A DNA stretch of 64,000 bases from Bombyx mori (lineage: Eukaryota; Arthropoda; Insecta; Lepidoptera; Bombycidae), in NCBI RefSeq assembly GCF_030269925.1, contig NC_085112.1:13517501-13581500 (forward strand). Reading direction: 5' to 3'. The notes under the pieces are model-generated. The model was not told the DNA's origin, searched no databases, and saw only the letters and a program-made list of their open reading frames with translations. Position numbers and translations under genes: made by a program. Positions 1-13,400 of this stretch are shown here, piece after piece. Position 1 is the stretch's first letter; every line of letters starts with the position of its first letter.

Positions 1-668
1 GGTAAAACGTGTTTTGTTTTGCGGCTGAGGCGGTGGCAGAGAGGGAATGTGATTATCTGTACCGCTCTAAATACTGCAAGGGACATTTTGAACAATTCTG
101 CTCTAATCTGACGAACTATTTTGTTTCTGAAATCATTCTGCCACTTCGAACCATGCAATGAACCCTTGCGTAGCACGCTGTTAAAAAGAAATCGGTTTTA
201 CATTCATACAATACGTCGCTTGCCAAATATTCCATAAAACGTCAGAAAGTCATAGGTACATAGGTACTACAGAGAAATACCTGAAATTACTTGAGTCAAT
301 CGCTCCAAGACAGCGTAAACAATTTCATGTAACTCATGCGGGTTAATTTACCAGAGCCAGGCTCTTTTGTCTATTTTTGTTTTGACTAAGGGCAAACGTA
401 CGGTGGCCATGTTTCTCGAATCACATGCAATCATTGTAAATTTTTAAACGATGCATTTTGATGTTTTTCGGTACGAATGGTGAATTATGTAAGTTTAGTT
501 GTGCATCCGTGAAAACTGTCGTGTATAATGGGTACGACGTAAGTGTCGCCGCGCGTACTATCTGCACGTTACGCCTACTGAAATTCGCGCAAAAACTATT
601 TGTACGTGAATTGCAAGGACCATTGTTTGTAATAATCACCGGTTTATGTCCTTATGCACCACATTGTC
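1..668. other. Upstream flank, no gene recognised
   Basis: AT-rich to about 360, then relatively CpG-richer from about 380 to 620 (for example gtcgccgcgcgtac near 547). This could be the proximal promoter of mask. No TATA box in a convincing place and no recognisable coding region on either strand. Confidence 0.3.
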
Positions 669-744
669 AGTACGTCTCATATGTTTCTCGTTGGTGTTCT
701 AGATCTTGCTGGCTTGTTTGTGCCTTAGCAGGCCAGACCTGTTG
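669..744 (+). promoter_or_regulatory. mask: Possible noncoding first exon of mask with initiator-like TCAGT
   Basis: The first coding exon is preceded by an acceptor at 1301-1302, so an upstream 5'UTR exon must exist. A good donor (gttg|gtaagt, GT at 745-746) lies 558 bp upstream, and an arthropod initiator-like TCAGT sits at 667-671. An open frame at 458-748 crosses this region but resembles nothing I know. The start point and exon extent are guesses; the donor is the best-supported part. Confidence 0.3.
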
Positions 745-1302
745 GTAAGTCAAAATGACCCTACTGAGTGCTGAAAGCTTCACCAACAACAATCGCTGTG
801 GCAGTTTGAGTGAAACTTACAAATAACCTGCATAATGTGTGTGCTATGGACAGTTAAATGTGCCATGTAATAATTATCTTATATCTATGTTGAATGGTCC
901 TTGTGGTTCTAACACAATCACCTGTTTATATCTCCAGGATGTTAACCTCACTAACTCATAATACCTAAGCTGAAGCTTTGAAAATTTTAACCAATTAACA
1001 GATATTTCATATTAATTTATAACAATACTGCTCTATTAACCTATTTTGTTCAGTTATTAACTTACTTAGCTGTATTTGTGAATGAGTAAAAGTTTGTCAT
1101 GAGTATTATTGATACACTGTCATTGAAACAATAAGATTTAGATTTGCCAATGCAATCTTCGTCATCACAAACAATGTCACTGTTCTATATGTTAGTTCTT
1201 TTCATTAACAAATGAATTAAACTTTATTTATTGATCTCTTTGAAATGCTTTTTACAAGAAAGCTGTATAAAGCGAAAAATAATTAAAGATTTTTTTTAAT
1301 AG

Positions 1303-1426
1303 GCCGAAATGGAAGAAGAAAATGGTAGTACCGAGCCATCTAAGTTCCTACTCTCGCACGATGATCCCGAAAGAGCTGTCGATCCTGAAATGCAAGCCAG
1401 ACTGGAAGCATTATTAGAGGCAGCTG
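1303..1426 (+). CDS. mask: mask exon 1 (first coding exon)
   Basis: Acceptor tttaatag before 1303; ATG at 1309-1311 with G at -3 and G at +4. It encodes aa 1-39 plus the first base of Gly40. The protein starts MEEENGSTEPSKF and ends QARLEALLEAAG, leading into the conserved ANKHD1 N-terminal motif completed by exon 2. The donor is G|GTAACT. There is no other in-frame ATG in the exon upstream. Confidence 0.85.
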
Positions 1427-4400
1427 GTAACTATTTTACCCTTAACTTACCGTGAATGAATTATAAAAAAGCACAATTGGTTTAAATTTTATGATTGACC
1501 CAAATTAATAAAGCTTCACTCTCATGAAATGGCAACAAGCGCTTTCATGAAACACTCAGTTGAGAAAAATGAAAATATAGGAATATCGGCTTCGTGTTGC
1601 ACTCTCATTATTGGGTTTTCTCCTTAGTACTAATAACAGCAGTAACTTAGGTTTTATACATAATTATGATATATCACGAATAACCGATAACACTGAAGAA
1701 TGGATTTTGATAATTCCATCAACAATCCTTATTTTATTTTCGAATAAAGTGAGACTGAATAATGTGACAACATTATTTAGTTATTTTTAAATTGCCTTCT
1801 ATTGAAGTTTTGATTTCAATGTTTTCTAATTTGCATTCGGCATGGTCAAGTGCAAACACAGAGACAATCAATTTGGGTTTATAAGCTAGCACATTATACC
1901 ATATTGAAAATAAAATGTATGGTCTGAATAAAAATCTTCATCATTGAACTGTGTTAAACTACAAATTAACATTAAAATATAAATAAAGAGAATTTATTTC
2001 ATTTTTACTAAAATTTACTGGATCCCACAGATTTCAGGTCAATAAACTTTACAGACCAACAAATTAAATTTAAAATGAATCATATCAATGAACACTACAA
2101 ACAAATTCTGATATTAGTAAATAATTTCACTGATTTAAATATATTATCAAGTGAGCATAATAATATCAGTGTTGTTAATTTAGTATGCAAACTTCAAGGA
2201 GATTTTAACAAAGAATAAGTTTAAGTTTGTGTTCCTAATTCTTCTTTCCTTTTGCGGGCCTACTGGAAGAGATTTCAACATGAAATAAGTAGTGCCCTTG
2301 TACTCTGTATCCTTATTGTCTTGTTTTTTCTAACAGCTGTAATATATAGTATAGTAATATAGTAAATATAAAATAAAATAAATAAAAAAATAAAAGAGTA
2401 GATCATTATAACCAATGAAAAATATAGGTGCGCTAATAGTGAAAATGTTCATAGGTGATTTTTTCATTAAGTTTCATGAAGTGATGATGTACAAATGCAT
2501 GTGTTGATTGGAATTTAATGCTGGTTTTATACTGCTTATTTCATGATAGGGTATAACTGGACTGTGTTGTTGAAAATGAAATGTTGTGCACATAAGTGAC
2601 TTTTCTATCAAGATCATCGATTCGAGGTAACCTCAGCATCTACCACCACACCACTTACCACTAGAGGTGAGTTCATCCATTTTACCTGGAAGTGCTGTGC
2701 TCATTCATTCACAGCCCATTTTTTAAAGTAATTGTCCCTGTTTGACTAGAGTATGGAATGAACCCCCAAATATTTCCACAGTACTATGGATTGTCGTACT
2801 ATAAACAGATTTTTAAAGTGGGCAGCAATATGACTGCTTCTTGAATGTCCAGCATGGGCTACCCACGATTGACCAGGTGACCATGCTCCTAGGGATTTAA
2901 GCTAGCTGACAGTCAAAAATGTAGTAAATTTAGCTGAGAATTTAGTATTGATTTTACAGAGCCCTTAATACCCACAACACTTCCTAACTAAAAAAAAGTA
3001 GCCAATCTGACTTCAATAGTGAAATAGTGATGTGATCATGGTTAATTTTTGTTTCTCATATTAGGAATCTATTATTCATGATGGATAGTGTAGTATCCAT
3101 GACAATAATGCATCTGTTTTCCATAAATTGGCTGTACCACCTGACTAATCATGAACTATCAAAAATAGGTTGGACTAATCTATTGCAATACATGATATAA
3201 TAGACTCAATTTCAGCCACTATCAGAAAATAAATACCATAACCTGACTTTAGTGTTTTACTCAATCAGCCAATCACATGCTGTTCTGTGGATATATAGTT
3301 TATAATCTGTTTCTGTTAATCCACTATAACTTGTCCAGCATTACCAACAGAGTCAGCTATCTCCACGTATTACCTATTATTAGGTCACTGTTGCTGTATG
3401 CTTGAGTTTTTTATCCAAACCTTACCAATCAAAAATACAATAGAAGAGCAATTCTCCACAAATTATAATGGTCCTATATTCCTGTTATTTTACATATTAT
3501 TAAAATCTTGTCTGTTTAGCTGTTTCCAGTATCCCCACATATTCTCAAATACAATTTTGTAAGCTTTTGGAGGTGTTTAAGTGTGGTTTAAATCATCTGA
3601 GAATGCTCTGTACCCTGAACATTTCTTTGTTTCAAATTCGAAATACATAGATCCTTAGATAAGCTATCAAGTGAATAATATAGATAGGTAGAATATATTT
3701 TGGTAACAATGGAAAATTAATTAATGATTTCACAATAGTTCGGCTGTGAAATATCAAAACCCAGTATCTGCATAAAACTAAATTTTACAGGAGAGCCGAA
3801 AAACAATTTCATATCTTTGACAGCGTGCCGTTTCAATAATATTAGTCGTACCTTCTTGAGAGTGATTGCAAAATTTGAGGTGCATAACAGGCTTTATAAA
3901 AAAGTAGATTTCATGCGTCTATCACAAAAGATGTGCGTAGAGGAGCAGTTACTAATAAAAAGATTGTTTTCTTAGATCAAACTTTTTGAGTGTGACAATT
4001 TCAAAACCTAGTAAGATCACTTGCTTTGTTTTCATCTAATTCTAAAATATAATGAGTGGGGATAAACGCAAATTAATAGACTTAGTAAGATCACTTGCTT
4101 TGTTTTCATTTAGGTCTGAATTTACTGAGTAGGAACTAAATGCAATTTTTTAAACATAGTAAGAAAAAACAGAATAAAACAACATAAATATGGGCAGAAA
4201 TAAGCAGTTTTAATGAAAAAGAAAAAAAAAACACATAATCGGAAACCAAACACTATTTGTTCACAGTAAAAAATCAAAAAATAATCACTCAAAATATTTG
4301 AAAACAGTCAAATAAAAATAAATTATTCGGTTATTAATATTTGTCCACTAGAAACTAAATTAACTGGATTATTATTAATCGGTACACTTTGCCAAGACTT

Positions 4401-7400
4401 CTTCTCCAAAACTTCTTTAAGCTAAATAAAGTTGTTACTATGCCTTCCTTTTTACTTTCGTTAATGCCTCTTGGAATATTTTTTAAGGTTGGCATGATCA
4501 AGAGATTGTGTTTTTAATAAGAGAATTCAACTCGGAATACGGAGATTAAAAATCATTCAAAACATATTACGGCACCCATTTACAAATATTATTTCAACCA
4601 AAGAACTAAGCAAAAAATTATTAATGGGAACAAGGTCATCATTGCGTCGCGGTATGCGTTTCTTTTTTACCCACTCATACGATTTTTCGAATTCGATAAC
4701 TTCAATATGCGATTTGCAACCCAAAATTACATTCTTATAGTCTTCAAAATCGTACACAGCATCTTTTGTTTTTAATCTGCCTCTCCATATTGCCATGAAC
4801 TCCATCAGCGACATGCTTGTGTGATCTTTAGTTAGGTAGGTATTACAAAGTCCAACTTTTTAAATTGAAAAACCCAGAGATTATTATAGTAACAAGTGAT
4901 GTAAAGAGGATCCAATTTTTATTTTGAGCTCTGCAATTATCACACCACAATATCAAATGATTAAAATCTCTTTCTTTTTCGATCATTGCTGCAATTGCAT
5001 TAACAATGTCATGAGCATCTCGTCCAGAACAGGCTTCATGCCATAGAATACAAATATTATTAACATTCGTTTTCTTTCTGATTGGTGCAAATGTCAAGTT
5101 GAAAGTTATCATTCTACTCAAGAAAAACGATTCTTTGACTTTAGGCATGTCGGGTAACAACATAACTTTTTGTAAATCCATCGAATAGTATCTCACAGAG
5201 GAAGTATTTTCTAGGGAGGCATCTTCTTGATACTTTTGTATTGCTTTACTTGCTCTAGCTTTGTGATCCCCGTATGCAGTTTTAACATCCTCTGGAATAT
5301 TTGCACCTTCATTTACTTTATGTGTCGTAGTAGGTTGCAATTTTGGAAAACAAAAAACCTTGACAATAATAAAACACACTGAAGCGTACTTACATTTCAC
5401 CATGTTGTTCTTTTAAAGCATTCAAGATCAATTTCGACCTATAAAACTGATTTTTACTCATTTTATAGACAAAAACACGAACAACGTGCAACGATTTTCT
5501 CACTTACTAAAGTTTCGCGGGAGTTTTGACGTTTATTTCAACCATTTCATTGCCTTAGTATCTGCTTGAACCATTTTAAATCCAAGTAACTACAAGCACT
5601 TATTAGGTTTTTAAAATGGTTGATGTTATATACTATGTTCTAATCTTGTAATTTTTGCATTTTGAAAACCTTTACTGTAGATACTAGGTTTCTGACTTTG
5701 TGTAACTTCGTTTTTTACAAATTTTTGGGGGTTTTTGCTATCCTAATATGTGGAGAATGGTCTACAAGGTCGAAAAATGCAAAAACACACTTTTTTTTAA
5801 ATTTGTCAGATACTAGGTTTTGAAATTGGACAGCCGAGTTTCTTTTGCGGCCAGCAGAATTAGGATGGCTTTAGTCGATGTCGTCTCAAATAATTTTGAG
5901 AATTTATAGTCCCATTACGTGAGCTCTGCAAGCACAGAGCTATTGTGGCGTTAGTAAAATAGGTGAATTTTACTGGATCAAAAAGTATAGTAGTCTGAAG
6001 TGAATCTCTAATAGTGGTGCGTTAGTGGGCTTGTTTTCATGTCTCCCGTCTTAGGCATACAGATCAGTGCCTGAAACTATTATCATATCAACAGTTCCAT
6101 TTTCCAGGCTCCTCTAGATGAAACTCACATAACGTATGCTTTAACTGACCATGAGTCTATTAAAACTCCATGGATAACCATTATATTAATAAGCCCAATG
6201 TCTGGCTTATCATCTTTTGACATCAAGGATGATTATTACTTTCTCTACAGTCTGATTTCTGATTGTCAGATATGCAGTCTGTTCCCGTATTTATTTGTTT
6301 AGATCTATAAAGCTAGAGCGGTATACAATATACATAATACAGTTTCTCCCCTTATATATTATTGAGTGAATCTAAGACTTCTGTTTCGTGATGATTAGCA
6401 GTATTCAAATTGTGGGGCCTATAGGCTCCACAAACCGCTCCGCACCTGTTGGGCTATGAATTTGGCAGCTTATAGATAACAACAAAAGAAGGTAAATTCT
6501 TCTAATGTCTCAAAAAAGAAAGCGGTAGTTGGATTCAGGGGGGTTTTGGTGGTAATTGATTACAGTTTTAGGGTCGCCCACTAGAATATTAGAATTTTTT
6601 TTTTATTGCCCGGGCAGGCAGACGGTCGGACGACCCACCTGATGGTAAGTGGTTACCGTCGCTCATAGACGTCAGCAATGCCGGGGGCACAGCCAAGCCG
6701 CTGCTTTCCGCATAGCGACTAAATAATATTGAATTTCAGAATTAAAGTGAATAGGATCCAAATCTATTAGATGGAAATACGAACTTAAGTATGAAAACTT
6801 GTTGTACTCAATTTCATTAACTGCAATGAGAATTTGTGTTCCGATTTTTTTTATTTATTTGAAGGTTACTATTAACTAATACGTTGGAAGTCCATTTGGC
6901 TGTGGGTCAAACAACAAAAAATGCACTTTGCGGCTTATGACGTCACCGCGCAACATAGTCTTGCGAGCGTGCGAATGTGAGATAGCTAGATGTTGAACTA
7001 TGAATCCACTCTTTTATAAAGTTTTTTTCAAATATAATTTTATTTGCTACAAAAAAATATTGAAACTACGATATATTTTGTAATTTATCAAATTTAATAA
7101 AATTTATATTTCACTCCGAAGTAAAAATAATGAAAAGTAAAAAAAAATGCATAAAATCGAAGACTAAATTGTAATCACAATTTAAAAAAAAAACATGTTT
7201 TTTTTATATCCAACAGAAATATTAAAACTATGTATTTTACGTAACAACAATAGAATATAAACTTTTGATTCTGGATTGTGATACATGTATTTTTTCAGAC
7301 CGGTACATAACTTTTCATAAATCGATGGTTAAAATAAGCTCGCACGGCTTGTTAATATAATTAAATTGGAATTAATTAAAGTAATTGTACTGTCGTACCA

Positions 7401-10400
7401 AATATGATAATATGACGAAAATTATACCAAGAATATTCCTTTTATTATAAATAAGCTCGGCCGGATATTGTGTGGTTAATACGTGAATAGGCTAGATACG
7501 ATTTTTATTCATTTACAGCAATAAAAAAAACTGCTGATTGTAGACATCGTAATTGTTCATTCGCTATGAACGCTACTTTTAAAGAGCGAAAGGACAGATG
7601 ACGTAAATCTAAGCTTAAATATTATACTCTCGAGTTAGTAATGAGTAAACATGATCAAATATAATGTAAAGTCGTCGTGGCCTAAAGGATAAGACGTCCG
7701 GTGCAATCGTCGCGAGCGATGCAACTGTGTTCGAAACCTGCAGGCGAGTATTAATTTTTCTAATGAAATACGTACTTCAAATGTTCCCGATTGACTTCCA
7801 CTGTGAAGGAATAATAACATTGTGTAATAAAAATCAAACCCACACAATTATAATTTGCGTAATTACTGGTAGTAGGCCGTCTTGTGAGTCCGTACGGGTA
7901 GGTACTACCACCCTGCCTATTTTGCCGTGAAGCAGTAATGCGTTTCGGGTTGAATGGTGGTTCAGTCGTAATTATACTTGAGACCTCAGAACTTATATCT
8001 CAAGATGGATGGCGGCATTTGGGTCGTAGATGTCTATCGGCTCTGGTAACCATTTAACCAGTGTGAGTTCGTCCACCCATCTATGCAATAAATAAATAAA
8101 ATACATGCAATTTTTTTATTTCGAATGCACGTGACATCTGAAAGATTAATCGACCATGTGGTTGTTATAAACTTATAGGACAATAAAATAAATAAATTTA
8201 ATAGGCAGCTACTTTTTTTGTACCTGACATTGATCGCATTCAAGTGTGACGGTAACCATTTACCACCGGATGGGTCGTGTGATCGTTTGCAATCGATGGC
8301 AATAAATAATAATAAAAAAATACGTTTATAGCTAAACAAATTCATGGTTGCTTCTAAATTAGTTTGTCGCAAGGCGAATACTTCTATTCAATGTGTTTCA
8401 ATAATGGTATTTTTAACACGCAGAAAAAACATTCGTCAGTTATCTTAAAGAAATGAAAACATACAAGAATTAAGTTCACGTGAAATTTTTTTTGTTGATA
8501 TATTTCTCAGAATTGTTTTTGACTTCGGTATTTGTTAGGAAGTAGGAAACTTTGTCTTGGAGCGACCGGCTCGGTTACATACTTGCGTATATACTTATCT
8601 ACGCACAGCTGTTACGTTGTTGACATACTTGTGACGTATGCAGAACTGCAAACTTTGAACTATGCCTACACAAAGGACGCGAGTTCCGTAGCGCCGTATC
8701 GTGTCACACAATTTCAAAACTATTCGGACGTTGCATTTATAAAAAAGCCTCTTCTATTGCCATCAATTATAATACAAATCTCTCTCACTTCTATTAATTA
8801 CGAATAATTGAATACGCACACACGCACGCAGCACATTAGGTGATCGCCTCGCATACTAGTGTGCGTTTTTGCACATCGAGGATTATTTAAGTGAATTTGA
8901 ACCTTATGCCTTTGAGGTATTTCGAAAATTTTTTCGCCGAAATGTGTAACGTCAGTAATAAGCAGACACGGTAGTCAGCGGTACACAAGCTCAACGCTTG
9001 GCCCAAATCATTGGCTATAGCGTCGTAACGATTTTATTTTAATATTGAAAATATGAAATATCTGACAAAAATTTATGTTACTAGTGCTAAGAGTTGATCA
9101 AACAACGAATCTGCATCGACTAGTTCCGAATCATATCTGAAATTTTTTAGTATAGAATTTATAACACAAAAGTGTGAAGGTCATGACAATGACCATTCGA
9201 TATAAGACTAGATTGAGTCGCAATTAGTATGGGGTCAATAACCGGACAACATGAGTTCGTTGATTATTTTCAATAGTGGGATTAATAAAATAAAAATAAA
9301 ATAAACAAACATTGAATCTCCAATGTATAACATCCTAAAGTTTCGAGTCCACAATCTGACATTGTATTTACAACATAGTAAACATCGCAAAAACAATGAA
9401 TTATTTCAATGAATTACTTAAAGTCCAGTCGTTCATGGTCAATTTCTATCTATATATTAATACGTGAGGCAAAACTTTGTGCCCCTTTTTACGAAAATTG
9501 CGCCGCCCCAGGAGTATGAAATTTCTCACACTTATAAAGAATATAGAGAAGGAGTGCAGAATGTTATATTTTTTTTTAAATTATGCACAAAATCAATAAA
9601 GAAAACATTACACACACTACCTTGTATTTGAAACACACACATATATACTCTTTGTTTATTGTCAAACTTTTTTTATTGCTATTAGTATAATATTATTTGT
9701 CTATAGTGTAGTCTTGGCGAAATCTGTGACTGTAGAAGTATAATAGTCTTTGATAATAAAACCATAATAATGTTCAAACTTATAATTTTCAATTAATTAT
9801 AGTCGGTTTTCGGCTACTGCGGGACCACTAGTTTAATTAAAACAGCGTGTATCGCGTTCATCACTTGCGCCACACCACTAACGCCCCGTAGCAATTGATA
9901 AGTTTTAACTGGCTTGAAGCGTCCATATTATTCTCTTTGGTTCGCACTAAGCCGCACGTCGCGTCGACCAGATGTCGGTGCGATGCGTTCTCATCGTTTT
10001 ATCTTATATTTAAACAACACGTCTTCTTTTGTATTGTATTAAAATTAATCGTGCACAGTTTGTTCTAATCATGATGTGAAAGTATTCAATCTTGAAATCA
10101 GATGTTTGATTAGACTTTGAATTGTCGGGGGGAGTTTACTAAATGTGTTTTTTTTTGTTTGTTAAATAACGAATTTATCAATGCAGATAGTTTTGTTGTG
10201 CACAATATTTGATATTTTTCTAAATTACAGTGAAATTTTGCGTAATGTTCAAAAAAACTTTTAAAGATATTTATACCTACCTGAAATAAATAACAAGCTT
10301 GACAATTTGAAAGTTCGTTTCCCCGCCATAGCTCTATATTTGTTTTGTAATATGATTGTATTACATTCGTTTTGTGTTTGCGAACTTAATAATGTTTCGT

Positions 10401-13400
10401 TTGAAATAAGTTTTAATAAACCAAACGCCTTGACCTTTCGCGTAGCTCTAGAGCTGCATATAACGGTGTCGGACAAATCGATAACTTTCGTTCAACTCGA
10501 TTTAGAGACTGTGTGTAATTCAATGACGAAATTTTATATAGGGCTTAATGGATCGGCTCTTTGAAAAGATGACAGGTTGCAGTGTCTGCTATTCTTAACG
10601 CGGTGCTATTTCAAAATCGCGACAGAAAACGTTCCGTTCTTTACGTTTTTGTGATTACGTACAAACAAACTTATGTGAATAAGTAGATGAAGTGTGCAAT
10701 CGAAGCTCTTAATGGAACTAAGAGACCGGTGTCTTTAGTGCGAGTTTTTTAACGTTCTCGATCGCGTAAACGTTAACTCTATGGAGTTGGAACAGCGCCC
10801 CTAGCGGCAAACGAAGGGAAGCTGCTCGAAGCACACAGTCCATTCATAGTCGTTAAATATGAAACTAATTACACTTGAGCATTTAGCTTACCAAAATATT
10901 ATTATTATTATTTATAGCTGTTCGGTAATATCTATATATTAATACGTGAAGCAAAAACTTTGTACCCCTTTACGAAAATTGCGCGGACGGAGGAGTATGC
11001 AATTCGCCACACTTATATAAAATATAGAGAGGGAAGTGGAGATAGCTAATTTTTTTTTTTAATTATTCCTAAAAAATACATTAAATCAGTAGAAGAAACA
11101 TGACACACACTACCATGTATTTGACACACACACACACACACACACGCGCGCAAACATACTCTTCGTTTATTGTCAAACTTTTGTTATTGTTTAGAGATTG
11201 TAGTTAAATTGAGAATAGATTAATATTGTTTGTCTTTGATATAATTTATCTATGATGTAGCCTTGGCGAAATCTGTGATTATAAATGTGAAGTAAAATGA
11301 TAGTTTTTGACAATAGAACCATGATAATAATGATGAAACTTATAATTTTAATCAATTATAGTTGAATTTCGACTACCGCGGGACCACTAGTTTTTATAAA
11401 TATGCGTAACTGCTCGTAGGAGTGCGTAATAAAAGCCCGCGCAAGTACCATGGCCTATGTACATAATAATATTACGTCGTGATAAAAGTTTGGTGAAGAG
11501 TACGACGCCCACAATACATTTAAGAGTTTGAAATTATGTCTCGCTGTAGACATTTATTGGGATTTCCACGGAGTCTGCTGACCCCTAAAGGTGGGCCGAT
11601 GGGTTCTGCCCATTTAAAGTAACAAAAAATGGTCAGTCAATCGCAATTATGATGGCATTGCTTACCAATTACTTGTTACCTTGAGGGGTTATGCTAGCTT
11701 CACCGGACGTGTAGATGAGCTCACAGGGCTCAGCTTTGGAGACACTAACGTCTACCTTAGCAAGGGCTGTGCCTGAATCTATCAAAGATCGTAATCGCGA
11801 CCGACTAAGAAGATTAACGGAGAGCCACACCCTTACAAATATCTATTGAAACAAAATCAGGTTACTTGTCTTTTTTATTAGTAATTTTTTTGTCATTATC
11901 TATTAAATGTAATGTATAGTACTTCATAAAAAATAAATATACATTAACAATAATAAAATCAAATCGTCCGAATAAGGTTATTTTCACATCTGTTAGATGA
12001 TCATAAAAATGCATACGTCCAGCCTTTCATGTGAAACTACAAATAGTTTACTGTACAATGAGCTCATTGATTTCATGTCACTCAACAACTTGGGTCAGTA
12101 CAATTCCTGCTTGAATTCTCGAGGTAAAATATTAGATCTTATACTAAGTACCATAACTATTTCAGAGCTTGAAGCGTGCCCAGATCCACTCTCGGTTATT
12201 GATCCTCTTCATCCTCCACTACAGTTCTGTGTTACTCTTGAGTGCTCTGAGTCCTTACTGCCAATATGCTCTTCTAAATTACACTTTTACAAAGCAGACT
12301 ATAACAAAATTGTTAGTGACTTAAGTGCTATCCCATGGGAGGATGAATTGACGGCCTGTGCTACGGTTGATGATATGGTCGCAGTATTTTATTCCTACCT
12401 AAGAGTGTTAGTAAAGCGGCACGTTCCTAAATTTGTACCACGCAACAATCATAGCCCCATCTGGTTTTCAAGCATACTAATTAGAACGCTTAAAGAAAAA
12501 CTTAAGTACAGGTCGAGATTTCGCAAATTCGGTAATCCCCGCGACGAATTAACCTTTGTGTTGCTCAGGAAACGCTGTTCTAAGTTATTACATCTAAATT
12601 ATACCAGATACTTGGAGAATCTGGAGTCGTCTTTAGCATCTAACCCTAAGTTAATTTGGTCCTTTGTAAAGCATAAAAGAAGTGGAAAAATTACATTGCC
12701 CGGCGAAATGTCTCTTGACGACACTACAGCAACGAATGGATCTAGTATCTGTAATCTTTTTGCTGCCCATTTCTCCTCAGTCTATAATACGACCAGCATA
12801 CACAGCTTTAATGAGTCTGTTGAGTCTTCAAATATGAATTTCTTGACATGCATTTCTGTCACCAAGTCTCAGATTTACAGGGTTTTAAAAAGACTTGATG
12901 TAAACAAGGGAGCGGGCTCAGATGGTTTACCGTCTATATTTGTTTCCAGGTGTGCTTACGCATTAAGCTCACCACTTTCAATTATTTTTAATAAATCTCT
13001 GAGCTCTGGTGTATTTCCTTTGGCTTGGAAACAATCACTGATTTTGCCGCTATTTAAGAGTGGTGACACCGGCATGGTGAAGAACTATAGGCCTATCTCC
13101 ATTCTAACGGTTTTTGCTATAGTTTTCGAAATGGTGTTGTATCCCGTTTTGTCTTGGCATTTTAGACAGATTTTTGCTACGGAGCAGCATGGGTTCATTA
13201 AGGCAAGATCCACAACTACGAACTTGTTGTCCTTTGTCGAGGACTTGACTCAAGGTGTTGACCATGGAGATTCATTAGACACTATATACACAGATTTTAG
13301 TAAGGCCTTCGACAGAGTTAACCACAATTTACTGCTGTCGAAGCTGTCATCGTACGGGATTGCTGGTACACTTTTGCATTGGCTTCAATCATATTTAACG

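Noticed and set aside
458..748. 96-codon open frame near the window start as a coding gene
   Set aside because: No recognisable domain, low-complexity codon content, and it overlaps the likely promoter and donor of mask.
8532..8807. 91-codon ORF in intron 1
   Set aside because: No domain, no repeat identity, and no reason to think it is expressed.
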